64,000 nt of DNA from Maricaulis parjimensis. Lineage in GTDB: Bacteria; Pseudomonadota; Alphaproteobacteria; Caulobacterales; Maricaulaceae. A program made the translations under genes and the position numbers. The stretch covers positions 1-64,000 of the forward strand of contig NZ_JADOTT010000004.1 of NCBI RefSeq assembly GCF_016817355.1, in the 5' to 3' direction. The notes beneath the pieces were generated by a model, which saw only the letters and a program-made list of their open reading frames with translations, ran no database searches and was not told where the DNA came from. Positions 1 to 10,188 of the stretch are shown piece after piece. Positions within the stretch are counted from its first letter, which is position 1; each line of letters starts with the position of its first letter.

Positions 1-96
1 CGGCAGGGCGTCCGGCCCGGTCTGACGGCACTAAACGCCCGACCTGAGTACCGGCCGGATTGGAAACGGGGGCGAGAGCGTTCGGGAAATCTCCGC

Positions 97-166
97 GTGC
101 GGGAGGCAAGTGCCTGTCACACACACTCGAAACAATCGCCGGCAGACAGTCGCCGGCCTCCCGCAC
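97..166. repeat. Large inverted repeat with inner direct repeats
   Basis: An 11-bp arm GTGCGGGAGGC at 97-107 is matched perfectly by GCCTCCCGCAC at 156-166. Inside the 48-bp spacer the heptamer CGCCGGC occurs twice (from 137 and from 151). No gene is evident in 1-200. The structure sits downstream of the decarboxylase gene that ends at 201 on the minus strand, so it could be a read-through stem, a protein-binding site or part of a repeat family. No U-tract makes it a clear terminator. Confidence 0.5.
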
Positions 167-200
167 ACCTCTCATACCGCCAGGCGGACACGCCGTGGCG

Positions 201-1589
201 CTATCCTTCATGCAGCGCCCGGATGGCCGCCACCCCCGCCAATACATCCTCCCGCGTGCAATCGAACTGGCCGACCTGGAAACGGATGACAAAGCGTCCC
301 TGGTGCTGGGTCTGGGTGAGATAGGTCCGGCCATCCTTGTTGATGCGCTCGAGCAGGGCAGCTGTTGCGGCGTCGCCCTCTGAGCAGGCAAAGCTGAAAA
401 GGCTGAAAGAGCAGGGCGTTACGACCTCAAGCCCTTCGGTCTCCCGGATGAGCTGCTCCGCCTCCTTGGCCCATTCAATGTGATTGCGGATGCGTTGGCG
501 CAGGCCCTCCAGCCCGTAATAGCGGATCAGGAACCAGAGTTTCAGGGCGCGGAAACGGCGCCCCAGTGGAATGGTCCATTCGGAGTAGTTGACGACATCG
601 TCAAAGCCCGGGGTTTCCAGATAGTCCGGTCGCAGGGTCAGGGTCTTCAACTGGTCGGTCGGATCCTTGAGGAATTGCACGGAACAGTCGAATTGGGCGC
701 CCAGCCATTTGTGCGGATTGAAGACGATGCTGTCGGCACTTTCTACGCCTTTCCAGTGGCTTCTTTGCTCCGGGCAGATCATGGCCGAACCCGCCCAAGC
801 AGCATCGACATGAGTGTAGAGATTTTCCTCCGCAGCGATCTGGAGAATCGCCTCCACCGGGTCACAGGCGCCAATGCCGGTCCCCCCGACACACAGAATG
901 ACTCCAGCCGGTTGCAGGCCTTTCCGGCGATCCTCGGCGATGGCGGCGCGCAGGGCGTCCGGGTCCATGCCGAAATCGTCGCGGGTGGGAATCTTGACCA
1001 GATTGTCCTGCCCGATCCCGGCCACCCAGATCGCCTTGTCGACCGAGGAATGCGCCTGCGCTGACGCATAGATGCGCGGTGCCTTGTGGCCGCTCAGCCC
1101 GGTATGGATGCCTTTGAAATCGAGTACTCTTTCGCGCATGGTCAGCACGGCGGAGAGGGTGGCGGAGGACGCACTGTCCTGGATCACCCCGCGCCAGCCT
1201 TCCGGCAGGCCCATGGCCTGGCGCAACCAGTCTATCATCCGGGTTTCCAGCTCTGTGGCGGCCGGAGAGGTCTGCCAGAGCATGCATTGCGCGGCGATGG
1301 TGGAGACAATCTGTTCGGCCAGCACGGAGGGCAGGGCGGCATTGGCCGGGAAATAGGCGAAGAAGCGCGGATGCTGCCAATGGGTCATGGCATCAGGGAT
1401 CAAGCGCTCAAATTCTGCGAATATTGATGAAAACGCCGCGCCATCCTCCGGCGGAGACACGGGGATCTCTTTGAAGGTCTCACCCGGCTTCACATTCGGC
1501 CGGACGGGCCGGTCCCGCAGGCTGTCGCGATACTGGGCTGACCATTCGGCGATCCGTTTCGACCAGTCTTCGAATTCCGCGCTGTCCAT
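201..1589 (-). CDS. PLP-dependent group II amino acid decarboxylase (aromatic-L-amino-acid decarboxylase-like)
   Basis: The 462-residue product matches group II PLP decarboxylases (DOPA/tryptophan decarboxylase family) in length and layout. The PLP lysine lies in the motif NPHKWLGAQFDCS (Lys294). A cofactor-stacking His (His180, AQAHSSVDKA) and the PLP-ring Asp in HVDAAWAG (around residue 262) are present. The N-terminal segment HPRFFAYFPAN is typical of the substrate pocket. It would decarboxylate an aromatic or related L-amino acid in the cytosol. Substrate cannot be read from sequence. It stands alone, divergent from the DUF2807 gene. Known family relationship is secure; specificity is inference. 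Confidence 0.88.
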   Translation of the reverse strand: MDSAEFEDWSKRIAEWSAQYRDSLRDRPVRPNVKPGETFKEIPVSPPEDGAAFSSIFAEFERLIPDAMTHWQHPRFFAYFPANAALPSVLAEQIVSTIAAQCMLWQTSPAATELETRMIDWLRQAMGLPEGWRGVIQDSASSATLSAVLTMRERVLDFKGIHTGLSGHKAPRIYASAQAHSSVDKAIWVAGIGQDNLVKIPTRDDFGMDPDALRAAIAEDRRKGLQPAGVILCVGGTGIGACDPVEAILQIAAEENLYTHVDAAWAGSAMICPEQRSHWKGVESADSIVFNPHKWLGAQFDCSVQFLKDPTDQLKTLTLRPDYLETPGFDDVVNYSEWTIPLGRRFRALKLWFLIRYYGLEGLRQRIRNHIEWAKEAEQLIRETEGLEVVTPCSFSLFSFACSEGDAATAALLERINKDGRTYLTQTQHQGRFVIRFQVGQFDCTREDVLAGVAAIRALHEG

Positions 1590-1666
1590 GGCTTATCCCC
1601 GTCCTGATGCCGACTCAGCCAAGTTTCCTGACCTTTCTTGCATCTGAACAGGGTTTCACACGCATC

Positions 1667-1686
1667 TCATGGGGAAACCCCTATGA
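1667..1686. promoter_or_regulatory. Near-palindrome in divergent intergenic region
   Basis: TCAT-GGGG-AAA-CCCC-T-ATGA forms an almost perfect inverted repeat in the 127-bp gap between two divergently transcribed genes (starts at 1589 and 1717). This is a reasonable operator position, but it may equally be an RNA hairpin in the leader of the plus-strand gene. No regulator is encoded next to it. Confidence 0.3.
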
Positions 1687-1716
1687 TGGCGTGGGGGGCG
1701 AACAGGGAGTTTGCAC

Positions 1717-2358
1717 ATGAAACAGGTGATCCAGGCTGGCTTTGGCGCTGCGGTCCTGCTGGGCGGAACCGCTTTGGCGCAGGACAATCAGACCATTCCT
1801 GTCGAGAGCTTTGACCGGATTGATGCCGGTGGCGGTATCGAGGTGGAGATCGTTGTGGGTGACACCGAGTCCGTGCGCCTTGTCGGTGATGCGGATGATT
1901 TCGAGGATGTTGAGGTCCGGGTTCGCAATGGCCGGCTGGAAATCGAGCAGGACAGCGGTTTCTTCACACGCCGCCGTTCGCTGGATGTCGTCGTTCAGGT
2001 GACAGCCAGGGAGATTCGCGAGCTGGATTTCAATCGCGGCGTTTCGGCCCGGGTGAGCGGTATCGAGGCCGGTGATCTGGAAATTGACGTCTCGACGGGC
2101 TCATCCGCCCGGGTGTCCGGGACGTGTGGCACGCTGGAACTGGACGCCTCCACGGGTGCCGCGCTCAACGCGTCGGACCTGGTGTGCGAACATGTCGAGG
2201 TCAGCGCGTCGACTGGCGCAGATGCCCGCACTCATGCAACGCAAAGCCTGCGGGCACGGGCCTCCATGGGCGGTTCTGTCCGGGTGGCCGGACGGCCGTC
2301 AGACTATGAAACCCGCACCTCGATGGGCGGTTCCATTCGTTTGACGGGTGAAGGCTGA
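1717..2358 (+). CDS. Secreted DUF2807 (GIN-domain) beta-helix protein
   Basis: The ATG at 1717 is chosen because AGGGAG at 1703-1708 lies 8 nt upstream; a TTG at 1711 is too close to it. The product is 213 residues with a signal peptide (hydrophobic run ending near Ala-Leu-Ala, residues 1-21). The mature part begins with the DUF2807 hallmark IPVESFDRIDAGGGIEVEIV. Repeating strand-turn units follow, such as STGSSARVSG, ASTGAALNAS and SMGGSVRVAG. DUF2807 proteins are periplasmic or surface right-handed beta-helices of unknown role, often called putative auto-transporter adhesin head domains. No outer-membrane anchor is visible. Confidence 0.8.
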   Translation: MKQVIQAGFGAAVLLGGTALAQDNQTIPVESFDRIDAGGGIEVEIVVGDTESVRLVGDADDFEDVEVRVRNGRLEIEQDSGFFTRRRSLDVVVQVTAREIRELDFNRGVSARVSGIEAGDLEIDVSTGSSARVSGTCGTLELDASTGAALNASDLVCEHVEVSASTGADARTHATQSLRARASMGGSVRVAGRPSDYETRTSMGGSIRLTGEG

Positions 2359-2491
2359 GGAAACCGGCGCGCAAATGCCTGCATTCAAAGCAGACAGGCG
2401 CTTGCGCACCCCCATTTCTTCATGTACATCGCGCGGCTCGAACGGATAGCGCTGGCTGTCCGGAGCATGATTCAAGACTGTGGAGAGGCTC

Positions 2492-2674
2492 ATGGCCGTC
2501 CCTAAGAGAAAAACCACGCCGAGCAAGCGCGGCATGCGCCGGGCCCACGACAAGCTGTCTGCCCCTGTCTACATCGAAGACAAGGACAGCGGTGAGCTGC
2601 GTCGCCCGCACCATGTTGATCTGAAGTCCGGCATGTATCGTGGCCGTCAGATCCTGGAGCCGAAGGACGACTGA
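2492..2674 (+). CDS. rpmF: 50S ribosomal protein L32
   Basis: A 60-residue protein starting [20 protein letters not shown], the classic bL32 N-terminus. The start is ATG 2492, preceded by GAGAGG at 2483-2488; the in-frame GTG at 2480 lacks a site. In many bacteria bL32 uses a Cys4 zinc site. Here no cysteine is present, so this is the zinc-independent form. It is a structural part of the large ribosomal subunit near the exit tunnel. Transcription probably ends at the hairpin just downstream. In many alphaproteobacteria rpmF adjoins plsX/fabH; here it does not. Confidence 0.96.
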   Translation: MAVPKRKTTPSKRGMRRAHDKLSAPVYIEDKDSGELRRPHHVDLKSGMYRGRQILEPKDD

Positions 2675-2704
2675 TCCGTTCTTTCTGCTTTACGGCACAG
2701 AAAA

Positions 2705-2734
2705 ACGCCCGGTCAAACGACCGGGCGTTTTTTC
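2705..2734. terminator. Bidirectional rho-independent terminator
   Basis: The stem ACGCCCGGTC/GACCGGGCGT (2705-2714 and 2719-2728, loop AAAC) is followed by a T-run on the plus strand and preceded by an A-run, so it works in both directions. It separates rpmF from the convergent minus-strand gene ending at 2757. Confidence 0.9.
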
Positions 2735-2756
2735 TTGCCGGGTTGGCGGTGGGGTC

Positions 2757-3200
2757 TCAGGCGCTGCGGCGTTCCAGGGAATCCAGGTCGAACCCGTCAT
2801 CATCATAGGCATCCAGGTCGACGAGGCCGGGGAACATCCAGTTCCGCGCTTCGTCCAGGGACAGCACATCAACGACCTGATTGCCGATGCGGCGATTGGC
2901 GCTCAACAAGGCGCGAATGGCGTCCGGGTCCTGGCCGTCATGCCACAAGGCGACATGAAAATGAGGCAGCACGCGGGACGCCTCGATATTCTGATTGGCC
3001 AGTTCCGCCAGGTGCTGATGCGGAAAGGAAACCTCGCGCAGATCATAGATGAAGTGGCGCTTTCCCTTGCTGGACAGCCAGTAGACCAGCTTGCGCATCG
3101 GCGTGGCAATTTCCATCGTCTGCTCGCCGCTCATCCGGATCAGAACCGCACGGCCGTCAAAAACGGGTTCTACAGCTTCGATCTTCGGCTTCTGTGACAT
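2757..3200 (-). CDS. Hypothetical cytosolic protein
   Basis: The product is 147 residues from the ATG at 3200 (MSQKPKIEAV), with an AGAGG-like site upstream; an earlier in-frame start at 3272 would add an unstructured basic tail. No signal peptide or membrane segment is visible. Residues about 10-110 alternate strands and helices in a way that resembles STAS/SpoIIAA-like small domains (GRAVLIRMSGEQTMEIATPM, then HFIYDLREVSF). This resemblance is weak, and no catalytic motif is seen. The C-terminus is acidic. It is convergent with rpmF and divergent from eno. Confidence 0.65.
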   Translation of the reverse strand: MSQKPKIEAVEPVFDGRAVLIRMSGEQTMEIATPMRKLVYWLSSKGKRHFIYDLREVSFPHQHLAELANQNIEASRVLPHFHVALWHDGQDPDAIRALLSANRRIGNQVVDVLSLDEARNWMFPGLVDLDAYDDDGFDLDSLERRSA

Positions 3201-3429
3201 GCGGCCTCTGCGGGATGGGCACCCTTCACCGCTTGGTCCGGTTCGGGTGTCTTTCTTGTCGTGCCCAGTCACCTTGCCAGAGGGGTTTTGAGATTCCTCT
3301 AATCCGCTGTTTCAATTTTGATGGAATTGCCGGCTGAGTGACCCTGTTGCAGCAGGAAAGTCGATTGTTTTCGCTAACATGCGGATTCTGCCGCTGACGG
3401 TCTTGCGTGCAGGCCCGGTGCGGGTATGA

Positions 3430-4737
<1,308 letters not shown>

Positions 4738-4767
4738 GGGTTTCGCGAACCTCAAAACATGACGTGC

Positions 4768-4905
4768 CCCTCTCCCTAGGGGAGAGGGTGGCGCGTATGC
4801 GCCGGGAGAGGGGGAAATCCCGGTGCTGGCAGATAATCGCGAAGACCTCGCTCTGCCCCCTCATCCGCCCCTCCGGGGCACCTTCTCCCCAGGGAGAAGT
4901 GGAAC
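4768..4905. repeat. Palindromic intergenic repeat element (alphaproteobacterial type)
   Basis: The element is built of nested palindromes. CCCTCTCCC-TAG-GGGAGAGGG lies at 4768-4788. A GGCGC-gtat-GCGCC stem follows near 4790-4803. At the far end are GCCCC-TCC-GGGGC near 4867-4880 and CTTCTCCC-ca-GGGAGAAG near 4882-4899. The outer halves face each other, as in MITE-like or REP-like intergenic elements common in alphaproteobacteria. It has no coding content. A related element is at 12094-12260. Confidence 0.7.
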
Positions 4906-5229
4906 TTTTTCCGCCGGATAAACCCTCCCCAATCCCCACCCCGCCAATCCCGGCCCATACTGTCGCCACGTTTCGACCGAATCTGTGCACGGACCGGGCG
5001 GGGCGGGTGGCGCTGGGACGGGTCTGGCCGGATCGTTCCTTAATCAGCTTCACCGCGTTGCGGGCGGTCCTTCAGGATTTTCCAGACTATCTGACAACGT
5101 CATATGTCCTGCGGGACCGCCTGTAATGCCTGGCAATCCGACGTGTTTGACACGGTCGGAGCTGCCGCATTTCCTCCCTGAATCTTACCCGATACTGAAT
5201 CCCGGATTCACGACTCCTAAAGCGTGATC

Positions 5230-5250
5230 GTGTTGAATCACTCTCAACAC
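5230..5250. promoter_or_regulatory. Perfect inverted repeat upstream of ftsB
   Basis: GTGTTGA and TCAACAC flank a 7-bp spacer, about 40 bp before the ftsB start. This could be an operator or a leader hairpin. No adjacent regulator suggests which. Confidence 0.35.
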
Positions 5251-5291
5251 AACGCGACAGGGGAAGTCGCGGCTTTCGAGGTGGTTTGGTT

Positions 5292-5597
5292 TTGGACGCA
5301 ATCAAGCGATATGGCACGACTGTCTTTCTCGCAGTGGCGATTGCCTATTTCGGCTATCACGCGCTGACGGGTGAGCAGGGCGTGCTCAACTGGATTGTCG
5401 TGAAAAACGAGATTCGCATCGCGGAAGCCGAGCTGGATCTGGCCGTTGCCGAACGCGAAATGCTGGAAGATACGGCCTCCCGCCTGCGTTCTGACAGTCT
5501 CGACCTGGACTATGTCGAGGAACGGGCCCGCGATATTCTCAATGTCGCCCATCCGCGCGAAATCATCGTTGAGATCGAGCCCTCTCCGCAGCACTGA
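5292..5597 (+). CDS. ftsB: Septum formation initiator FtsB/DivIC family
   Basis: A bitopic division protein of 101 residues from the TTG at 5292, which lies 6-7 nt after GAGGTGG (5279-5285). The in-frame TTG at 5286 directly abuts the site and is less likely; no ATG is available. Residues about 8-25 (TTVFLAVAIAYFGYHALTG) form the single membrane segment. A heptad-rich coiled coil (about 37-70) follows, then the conserved DYVEERARDILNVAHPREI. FtsB joins FtsL and FtsQ in the divisome and signals septal synthesis. Its place between eno and pdhA is conserved in alphaproteobacteria. The weak TTG start may keep expression low. Confidence 0.9.
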   Translation: MDAIKRYGTTVFLAVAIAYFGYHALTGEQGVLNWIVVKNEIRIAEAELDLAVAEREMLEDTASRLRSDSLDLDYVEERARDILNVAHPREIIVEIEPSPQH

Positions 5598-5832
5598 GTG
5601 CTCCGGCGCACCCTTATTCTTCCGGAAATCCTGTGGCCCAAGGCGTGGCCGGCGTATCTAATCGCTTGCTGAAACCGCAGGCAGGCATGCCGCAAAACCT
5701 GTCCCTGCCGTTCAATCAATCGCCCGATCCTGCCCTTTTTTGGCCCTGAAGCTTGCCGTCAGGGTCAAGCATCTGATATGGCGCTAACACAGTCAGATGG
5801 GAGCGCGGGCTGTTTGGTTCGCGTGCGAAATA

Positions 5833-6837
5833 ATGGCCGCCAAGCGAAATACCAAGTCCTCCGCCGCCAAAGGTGCGGGCAAGGACGAGCTGCTCAAATA
5901 CTATCGCGACATGCTGATGATGCGCCGATTCGAGGAAAAGGCGGGTCAGTTGTACGGCATGGGGCTGATCGCCGGCTTCTGTCACCTCTATATCGGCCAG
6001 GAGGCCGTGGTGACGGGCATCCAGGCCGCGATGGAAGAGGGTGACCAGGTCATCACCGGTTATCGCGACCACGCCCACATGCTGGCCTGCGGCATGGATC
6101 CCAATGGGGTCATGGCCGAGCTGACCGGCCGCGAAGGCGGCTATTCCCGCGGCAAGGGCGGCTCCATGCACATGTTCTCCCGCGAGAAAAACTTCTATGG
6201 CGGTCACGGCATTGTCGGCGCGCAGGTCGCGCTGGGCACGGGTCTGGCCTTTGCGGATCGCTACAAGGACAACAAGAAGGTCGCCGTGGCCTATTTCGGC
6301 GATGGCGCCGCCAATCAGGGCCAGGTCTATGAGAGCTTCAACATGGCCAAGCTCTGGGATCTGCCGGTCATCTATGTGATCGAAAACAACCAGTACGCCA
6401 TGGGCACGGCGGTCAAGCGCGCCTCGTCCGAAACACATCTCTACAAGCGCGGCGCCTCATTCGGGATCCCGGGTGAAGAAGTCGACGGCATGGATGTCGA
6501 GGCCGTGAAACGCGCCGCCGCGAAAGCCGTCAAGCATGCCCGTGACGGCAAGGGGCCCTTCATCCTGGAGATGAAGACCTATCGCTATCGCGGCCACTCC
6601 ATGTCTGACCCGGCCAAATACCGGACGCGCGAAGAAGTCGACGATATCCGCTCCCATCATGACCCAATCGACCTGATCAAGAAGCGTCTCATCGAGGGCA
6701 AACATGCCAGCGAGGAGGACCTCAAGGAGATCGACAAGGAGGTCAAGAAGATCGTCGCCGACGCCGCCCAGTTCGCCAAGGACAGCCCGGAACCGGATCC
6801 GAGCGAACTCTATACGGACGTGCTGGTGGAGGTCTGA
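5833..6837 (+). CDS. pdhA: Pyruvate dehydrogenase E1 component, alpha subunit
   Basis: 334 residues from ATG 5833 (MAAKRNTKSS). An upstream ATG at 5797 would add 12 residues without a better ribosome site; neither start has a strong one. The thiamine-diphosphate motif GDGAANQG...ENN is present (GDGAANQGQVYESFNMA, then VIENNQYAMGT). The phosphorylation-loop-like YRGHSMSDPAKYR is also seen. With PdhB it decarboxylates pyruvate and acetylates the lipoyl arm of PdhC. It leads a locus in which pdhB and pdhC follow, each separated by two small genes. The next gene starts 2 nt after its stop. Confidence 0.96.
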   Translation: MAAKRNTKSSAAKGAGKDELLKYYRDMLMMRRFEEKAGQLYGMGLIAGFCHLYIGQEAVVTGIQAAMEEGDQVITGYRDHAHMLACGMDPNGVMAELTGREGGYSRGKGGSMHMFSREKNFYGGHGIVGAQVALGTGLAFADRYKDNKKVAVAYFGDGAANQGQVYESFNMAKLWDLPVIYVIENNQYAMGTAVKRASSETHLYKRGASFGIPGEEVDGMDVEAVKRAAAKAVKHARDGKGPFILEMKTYRYRGHSMSDPAKYRTREEVDDIRSHHDPIDLIKKRLIEGKHASEEDLKEIDKEVKKIVADAAQFAKDSPEPDPSELYTDVLVEV

Positions 6838-6839
6838 TT

Positions 6840-7511
6840 TTGAGCCTCAGCGTCCACATCAATCTGGAACGAGCCGGAAAGGCGCTCGGTCTGAGTGAAA
6901 CACCCCTGGGTGTGTGTTTCGCAGCGGGTGTGGTCGTGTCCGTTTATTTCTTCTTCTGTCTGGCGATAGCTGCGGGTCTGGTCATGCCTCTGACGCAGGA
7001 CCTTGGGGCCGCGATGAGTGGCAATGATCTCGCCGTGGTTCTTGCCTACATTCTGGTGCCGGGGCTGGCGGTGGTGCTAGCCATACTGGGCCTGGCAAAA
7101 GTCATGTTTCTGCTCATCGGAAAAGATGTCTTCGGCCGAGAATTCCTGTTTCTCCAAACCGGTTATTTCGCTGATGAGCGGTTTCTGCCCGCTGGTGGCT
7201 ATGCTGACAACGACCTTTATGAGGTGGAACCGACCTGGCTCCAGTCGTTTACGCTTGGAATGGGCGCTTTTGCCCTGCCACCGCTCATACTCGCACCGTT
7301 TGCCTTTTTGTTCAAAGGCAAGCTCATGTTAATGTTGGGATATCTCAGTTTTTTGTCTTACGGCCTCGAGGGTAGTGCCGTTGTAATGATGCTCGGTCTT
7401 ACCCTTTTCACGGGTGCCGCACTGACTATTCCCCTTCACCTTGTCTTCGGTGGCACCCAAGTTGTCGACTTCTACATCGCGTCCCGGTCATCCCGGCGCG
7501 CGATCGGTTAG
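6840..7511 (+). CDS. Hypothetical multi-pass inner-membrane protein in the pdh locus
   Basis: 223 residues from the TTG at 6840, two nt after the pdhA stop. GGAGG near 6827-6831 lies inside the end of pdhA, so translation is probably coupled. Four or five hydrophobic segments are visible: about residues 24-48, 63-92, 136-158, 160-177 and 180-200. No family was recognised. Codon choice is less GC-biased than in pdhA and pdhB (for example TTTTTTGTCTTACGG near 7350), which suggests later acquisition. Position suggests co-expression with PDH but gives no function. Confidence 0.75.
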   Translation: MSLSVHINLERAGKALGLSETPLGVCFAAGVVVSVYFFFCLAIAAGLVMPLTQDLGAAMSGNDLAVVLAYILVPGLAVVLAILGLAKVMFLLIGKDVFGREFLFLQTGYFADERFLPAGGYADNDLYEVEPTWLQSFTLGMGAFALPPLILAPFAFLFKGKLMLMLGYLSFLSYGLEGSAVVMMLGLTLFTGAALTIPLHLVFGGTQVVDFYIASRSSRRAIG

Positions 7512-7523
7512 GGGAGCGACACG

Positions 7524-7934
7524 ATGACACCGCAAGTGAAACACTTTCTGGAGACCTGGCACCACGCCGTTGAGAAGCGCGATGCCGATCTCCTCAAGGC
7601 CATCATGGCCGAGCATTGCGAATTGCATTCGCCCGTCGTCTGGAAACCGTCCAGCGACACCCGATATATCCTGCACATCCTGATGGGTGTGATCTCCATT
7701 GTGGAAGACTTTTCCTACCGCAAACAATGGGTTGAAGGGAATGAGCTGATCCTGGAATTCACCGGAACGGTGGATGGCAAGGGGTTGGTCGGCTTTGACC
7801 GGATCACGGTTGATGATGCCGGCAAGATGACGCGGATCGAGGTGCTGATGCGGCCCTTGAACACGCTGGTGGAATTTGCGGAACGCATGCGTGAGCATGC
7901 GCTCCGATACAAACCCGAGGCAGCCAATGGCTGA
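7524..7934 (+). CDS. SnoaL-like / nuclear transport factor 2 superfamily protein
   Basis: 136 residues from ATG 7524, with GGGGAG at 7512-7517 upstream. The pattern of an N-terminal helix (FLETWHHAVEKRDADLLKAI), HCELHSPVV, and a curved sheet ending VDDAGKMTRIEVLMRPLNTL is typical of SnoaL-like NTF2-fold proteins. These bind small hydrophobic ligands and act as isomerases, cyclases or hydrolases. No catalytic pair can be assigned confidently. It lies between the membrane gene and pdhB in the same direction. Confidence 0.75.
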   Translation: MTPQVKHFLETWHHAVEKRDADLLKAIMAEHCELHSPVVWKPSSDTRYILHILMGVISIVEDFSYRKQWVEGNELILEFTGTVDGKGLVGFDRITVDDAGKMTRIEVLMRPLNTLVEFAERMREHALRYKPEAANG

Positions 7935-7967
7935 CCTCGCCTAACGAACAGGACACGGGAAGAAGCC

Positions 7968-9356
7968 ATGTCGATCGAAGTTCTCATGCCGGCGCTTTCG
8001 CCCACGATGGAAGAAGGCACGCTGGCCAAATGGCTCATCAAGGAAGGTGACAGCGTCGAAAGTGGCGATGTCATTGCCGAGATCGAGACCGACAAGGCCA
8101 CGATGGAAGTCGAGGCCGTGGAAGAGGGCGTGGTCGCCAAGCTTCTGGTCGCCGAGGGCACGGAAGGCGTGAAGGTGAATGCCGCCATCGCCATCCTGGC
8201 CGAGGATGGCGAGGACCCGGCCAATCTGGATGCGCCGAAGGCTGCGGCCGAACCGGCCGAGGCAGAAGCGGCCCCGGCGGAAGATCCGACCCCGGCCCTT
8301 GATGAGCGCCCGGCCCAGATGGCGGCCAATGTGGCCAGCGTTTCTGATCCGGACGTGCCTGAGGGCACGGCGATGAAGGAAACCACGGTTCGTGACGCGC
8401 TGCGTGACGCCATGGCCGAGGAAATGCGGCTGGACGACACCGTTTTCGTGATGGGTGAGGAAGTCGCCGAATACCAGGGCGCCTACAAGGTCACCCGCGG
8501 CCTGCTGGACGAGTTCGGTCCGAAACGCGTGGTCGACACGCCGATCACCGAGCACGGTTTTGCCGGTCTGGGTGTCGGTGCGGCCTTCAACGGGCTCAAG
8601 CCGATCGTTGAATTCATGACCTTCAACTTTGCCATGCAGGCGATCGATCACATCATCAATTCCGCCGCCAAGACGCTCTACATGTCCGGTGGCCAGATGG
8701 GCTGTCCGATCGTGTTCCGTGGCCCCAATGGTGCCGCCTCCCGCGTCGGTGCCCAGCACTCGCAGGATTATTCCGCCTGGTATGCCAATGTGCCCGGTCT
8801 GAAAGTGATCGCGCCCTATGATGCGGCCGATGCCAAGGGCCTGCTGAAAGCCGCCATCCGCGACCCGAACCCGGTCGTCTTCCTCGAGCATGAGCTCATT
8901 TATGGTGAAAGCTTCGACGTGCCGGATGTGGAGGATTGGGTCCTGCCGATCGGCAAGGCCAAGGTGCGCCGTGAAGGCACGGATGTGACCCTCACCGCCC
9001 ATTCGCGCATGGTCGGATTTGCCCTGGAAGCCGCCGACATCCTGGCGGAAGAGGGCATCTCCGCCGAAGTGATCGACCTGCGCACCCTGCGCCCGCTCGA
9101 CACCGACACGGTGGTGCAATCGGTCAAGAAGACCAATCGCATCGTCTGCGCCGAGGAAGGCTGGGGCCGCATGGGTGTCGGCGCCGAGATCGCCGCCGTC
9201 GTCACCGCCGAAGCCTTTGACTATCTCGACGCCCCGCCGGTCCGCGTCCACCAGGAAGACGTCCCGCTGCCCTATGCCGGCAATCTGGAAAAACTCTCCC
9301 TGCCGGGCACGGCGGATATCGTGAAGGCGGCCAAGGCTGTCTGCTACGCGGAGTAG
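7968..9356 (+). CDS. pdhB: Pyruvate dehydrogenase E1 component, beta subunit, with N-terminal lipoyl domain
   Basis: 462 residues. Residues 1-80 form a lipoyl domain with lipoyl-lysine Lys43 in [14 protein letters not shown]. An Ala/Pro/Glu-rich linker (about 82-125) follows, then the E1-beta transketolase-like core ([18 protein letters not shown] onward). A lipoyl domain on E1-beta is known in some alphaproteobacteria, such as Zymomonas, and is otherwise unusual. The domain is nearly identical to the one on PdhC. The start is ATG 7968 after CGGGAAGAAG. The stop at 9354-9356 lies 3 nt before the next start. Confidence 0.97.
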   Translation: MSIEVLMPALSPTMEEGTLAKWLIKEGDSVESGDVIAEIETDKATMEVEAVEEGVVAKLLVAEGTEGVKVNAAIAILAEDGEDPANLDAPKAAAEPAEAEAAPAEDPTPALDERPAQMAANVASVSDPDVPEGTAMKETTVRDALRDAMAEEMRLDDTVFVMGEEVAEYQGAYKVTRGLLDEFGPKRVVDTPITEHGFAGLGVGAAFNGLKPIVEFMTFNFAMQAIDHIINSAAKTLYMSGGQMGCPIVFRGPNGAASRVGAQHSQDYSAWYANVPGLKVIAPYDAADAKGLLKAAIRDPNPVVFLEHELIYGESFDVPDVEDWVLPIGKAKVRREGTDVTLTAHSRMVGFALEAADILAEEGISAEVIDLRTLRPLDTDTVVQSVKKTNRIVCAEEGWGRMGVGAEIAAVVTAEAFDYLDAPPVRVHQEDVPLPYAGNLEKLSLPGTADIVKAAKAVCYAE

Positions 9357-9359
9357 GGT

Positions 9360-9767
9360 GTGTTCGATTTCTCGAAATCGGAACTGAAAGCATGGAACCC
9401 GGCCATTCCGGCGGGGGAATACGAGTTTGTTTCCAGCAAGCTGGAGCTTGGGGAATTAGCTGTGAAACTGGTTCGGAGACATGAAAAGCCGGGCGAAGAT
9501 TTCGCCTGTGAGCTGACATCCAAGCCGGTATGGCACTGCATCGTCAATGACGAACAGTACCAGGAGCAATTGGTGGCTCACGGACCGGGTGATATGTTCG
9601 AGGTCGCGAACTCGCCTGTCATAGCGGGCTTCTTGACCCATGAGTTTCTGTACCGGGAGCAGGGTGTGAAGGCCCGCCATTGGGTCATCATGACGATGCA
9701 GGAATGCGTACACATTGTCGCGGAAGATGAACCAGAATTTCGCACGATCTACGGTGAAGCGGCATGA
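9360..9767 (+). CDS. Hypothetical protein in the pdh locus
   Basis: 135 residues from GTG 9360; GGAG at 9350-9353 lies inside the end of pdhB. No family was recognised. It is cytosolic in character, with mixed alpha/beta content and segments such as PVWHCIVNDEQYQEQLVAHG and ARHWVIMTMQECVHIVAEDE. Its final ATGA overlaps the start of the GFA-like gene, so the two are translationally coupled. It sits between pdhB and pdhC. Confidence 0.7.
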   Translation: MFDFSKSELKAWNPAIPAGEYEFVSSKLELGELAVKLVRRHEKPGEDFACELTSKPVWHCIVNDEQYQEQLVAHGPGDMFEVANSPVIAGFLTHEFLYREQGVKARHWVIMTMQECVHIVAEDEPEFRTIYGEAA

Positions 9768-10168
9768 CCAACTCCCCCACCAAATCCTGGCGTCATGGCG
9801 AATGTCATTGCGGTGAGGTCGGCTTTGCCGTGAACCTGCCGGACAGTGTCGTCGCCCTGTCGTGCAATTGCTCGATCTGCGCCAAGACCGGCTTCATCCA
9901 CCTCATCGTGGACAAGGCCGACTTCAAGATTGAGCGCGGGGCGGAAAGCCTGACCACCTATACATTCGGCACGCATACGGCAAAGCACACCTTCTGTTCG
10001 GTTTGCGGGGTGAAGGCCTTCTATGTGCCGCGCTCGCACCCGGACAGCTGGTCGGTCAATCTGCGCTGCCTGGATGCCGACGCCAACCTCCAGCTCCGCT
10101 TCGAGGAATTCGATGGCGCGAACTGGGACGAGAATATCGCCCAAATCAATTCGGAGCGCGGCCACTAG
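9764..10168 (+). CDS. GFA (glutathione-dependent formaldehyde-activating) family zinc protein
   Basis: 134 residues overlapping the previous gene by 4 nt. The GFA/Mss4-like zinc cysteines are all present: Cys14 and Cys16 (ECHCGEV), Cys34, Cys36 and Cys39 ([11 protein letters not shown]), and Cys78 and Cys81 ([10 protein letters not shown]). The family includes Gfa, once thought to condense formaldehyde with glutathione; most members have no proven reaction. It lies 22 nt before pdhC. A role in detoxifying an aldehyde or binding a thiol is possible but unproven. Confidence 0.85.
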   Translation: MTNSPTKSWRHGECHCGEVGFAVNLPDSVVALSCNCSICAKTGFIHLIVDKADFKIERGAESLTTYTFGTHTAKHTFCSVCGVKAFYVPRSHPDSWSVNLRCLDADANLQLRFEEFDGANWDENIAQINSERGH

Positions 10169-10188
10169 GCCGACCACGAGGACGAGAC

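Larger units (their letters stand above)
4738..5291. other. Intergenic region between eno and ftsB
   Basis: 554 bp with no credible gene. It contains the palindromic repeat at 4768-4905, a C/T-rich stretch near 4920-4960, and an inverted repeat at 5230-5250. Short open frames here lack Shine-Dalgarno sequences and run through the repeat palindromes, so they are not called. The ftsB promoter must lie in the second half. Confidence 0.7.

Noticed and set aside
4764-5126. Possible 120-residue protein in the eno-ftsB gap
   Set aside because: The frame runs through nested palindromes of an intergenic repeat and has no ribosome site.
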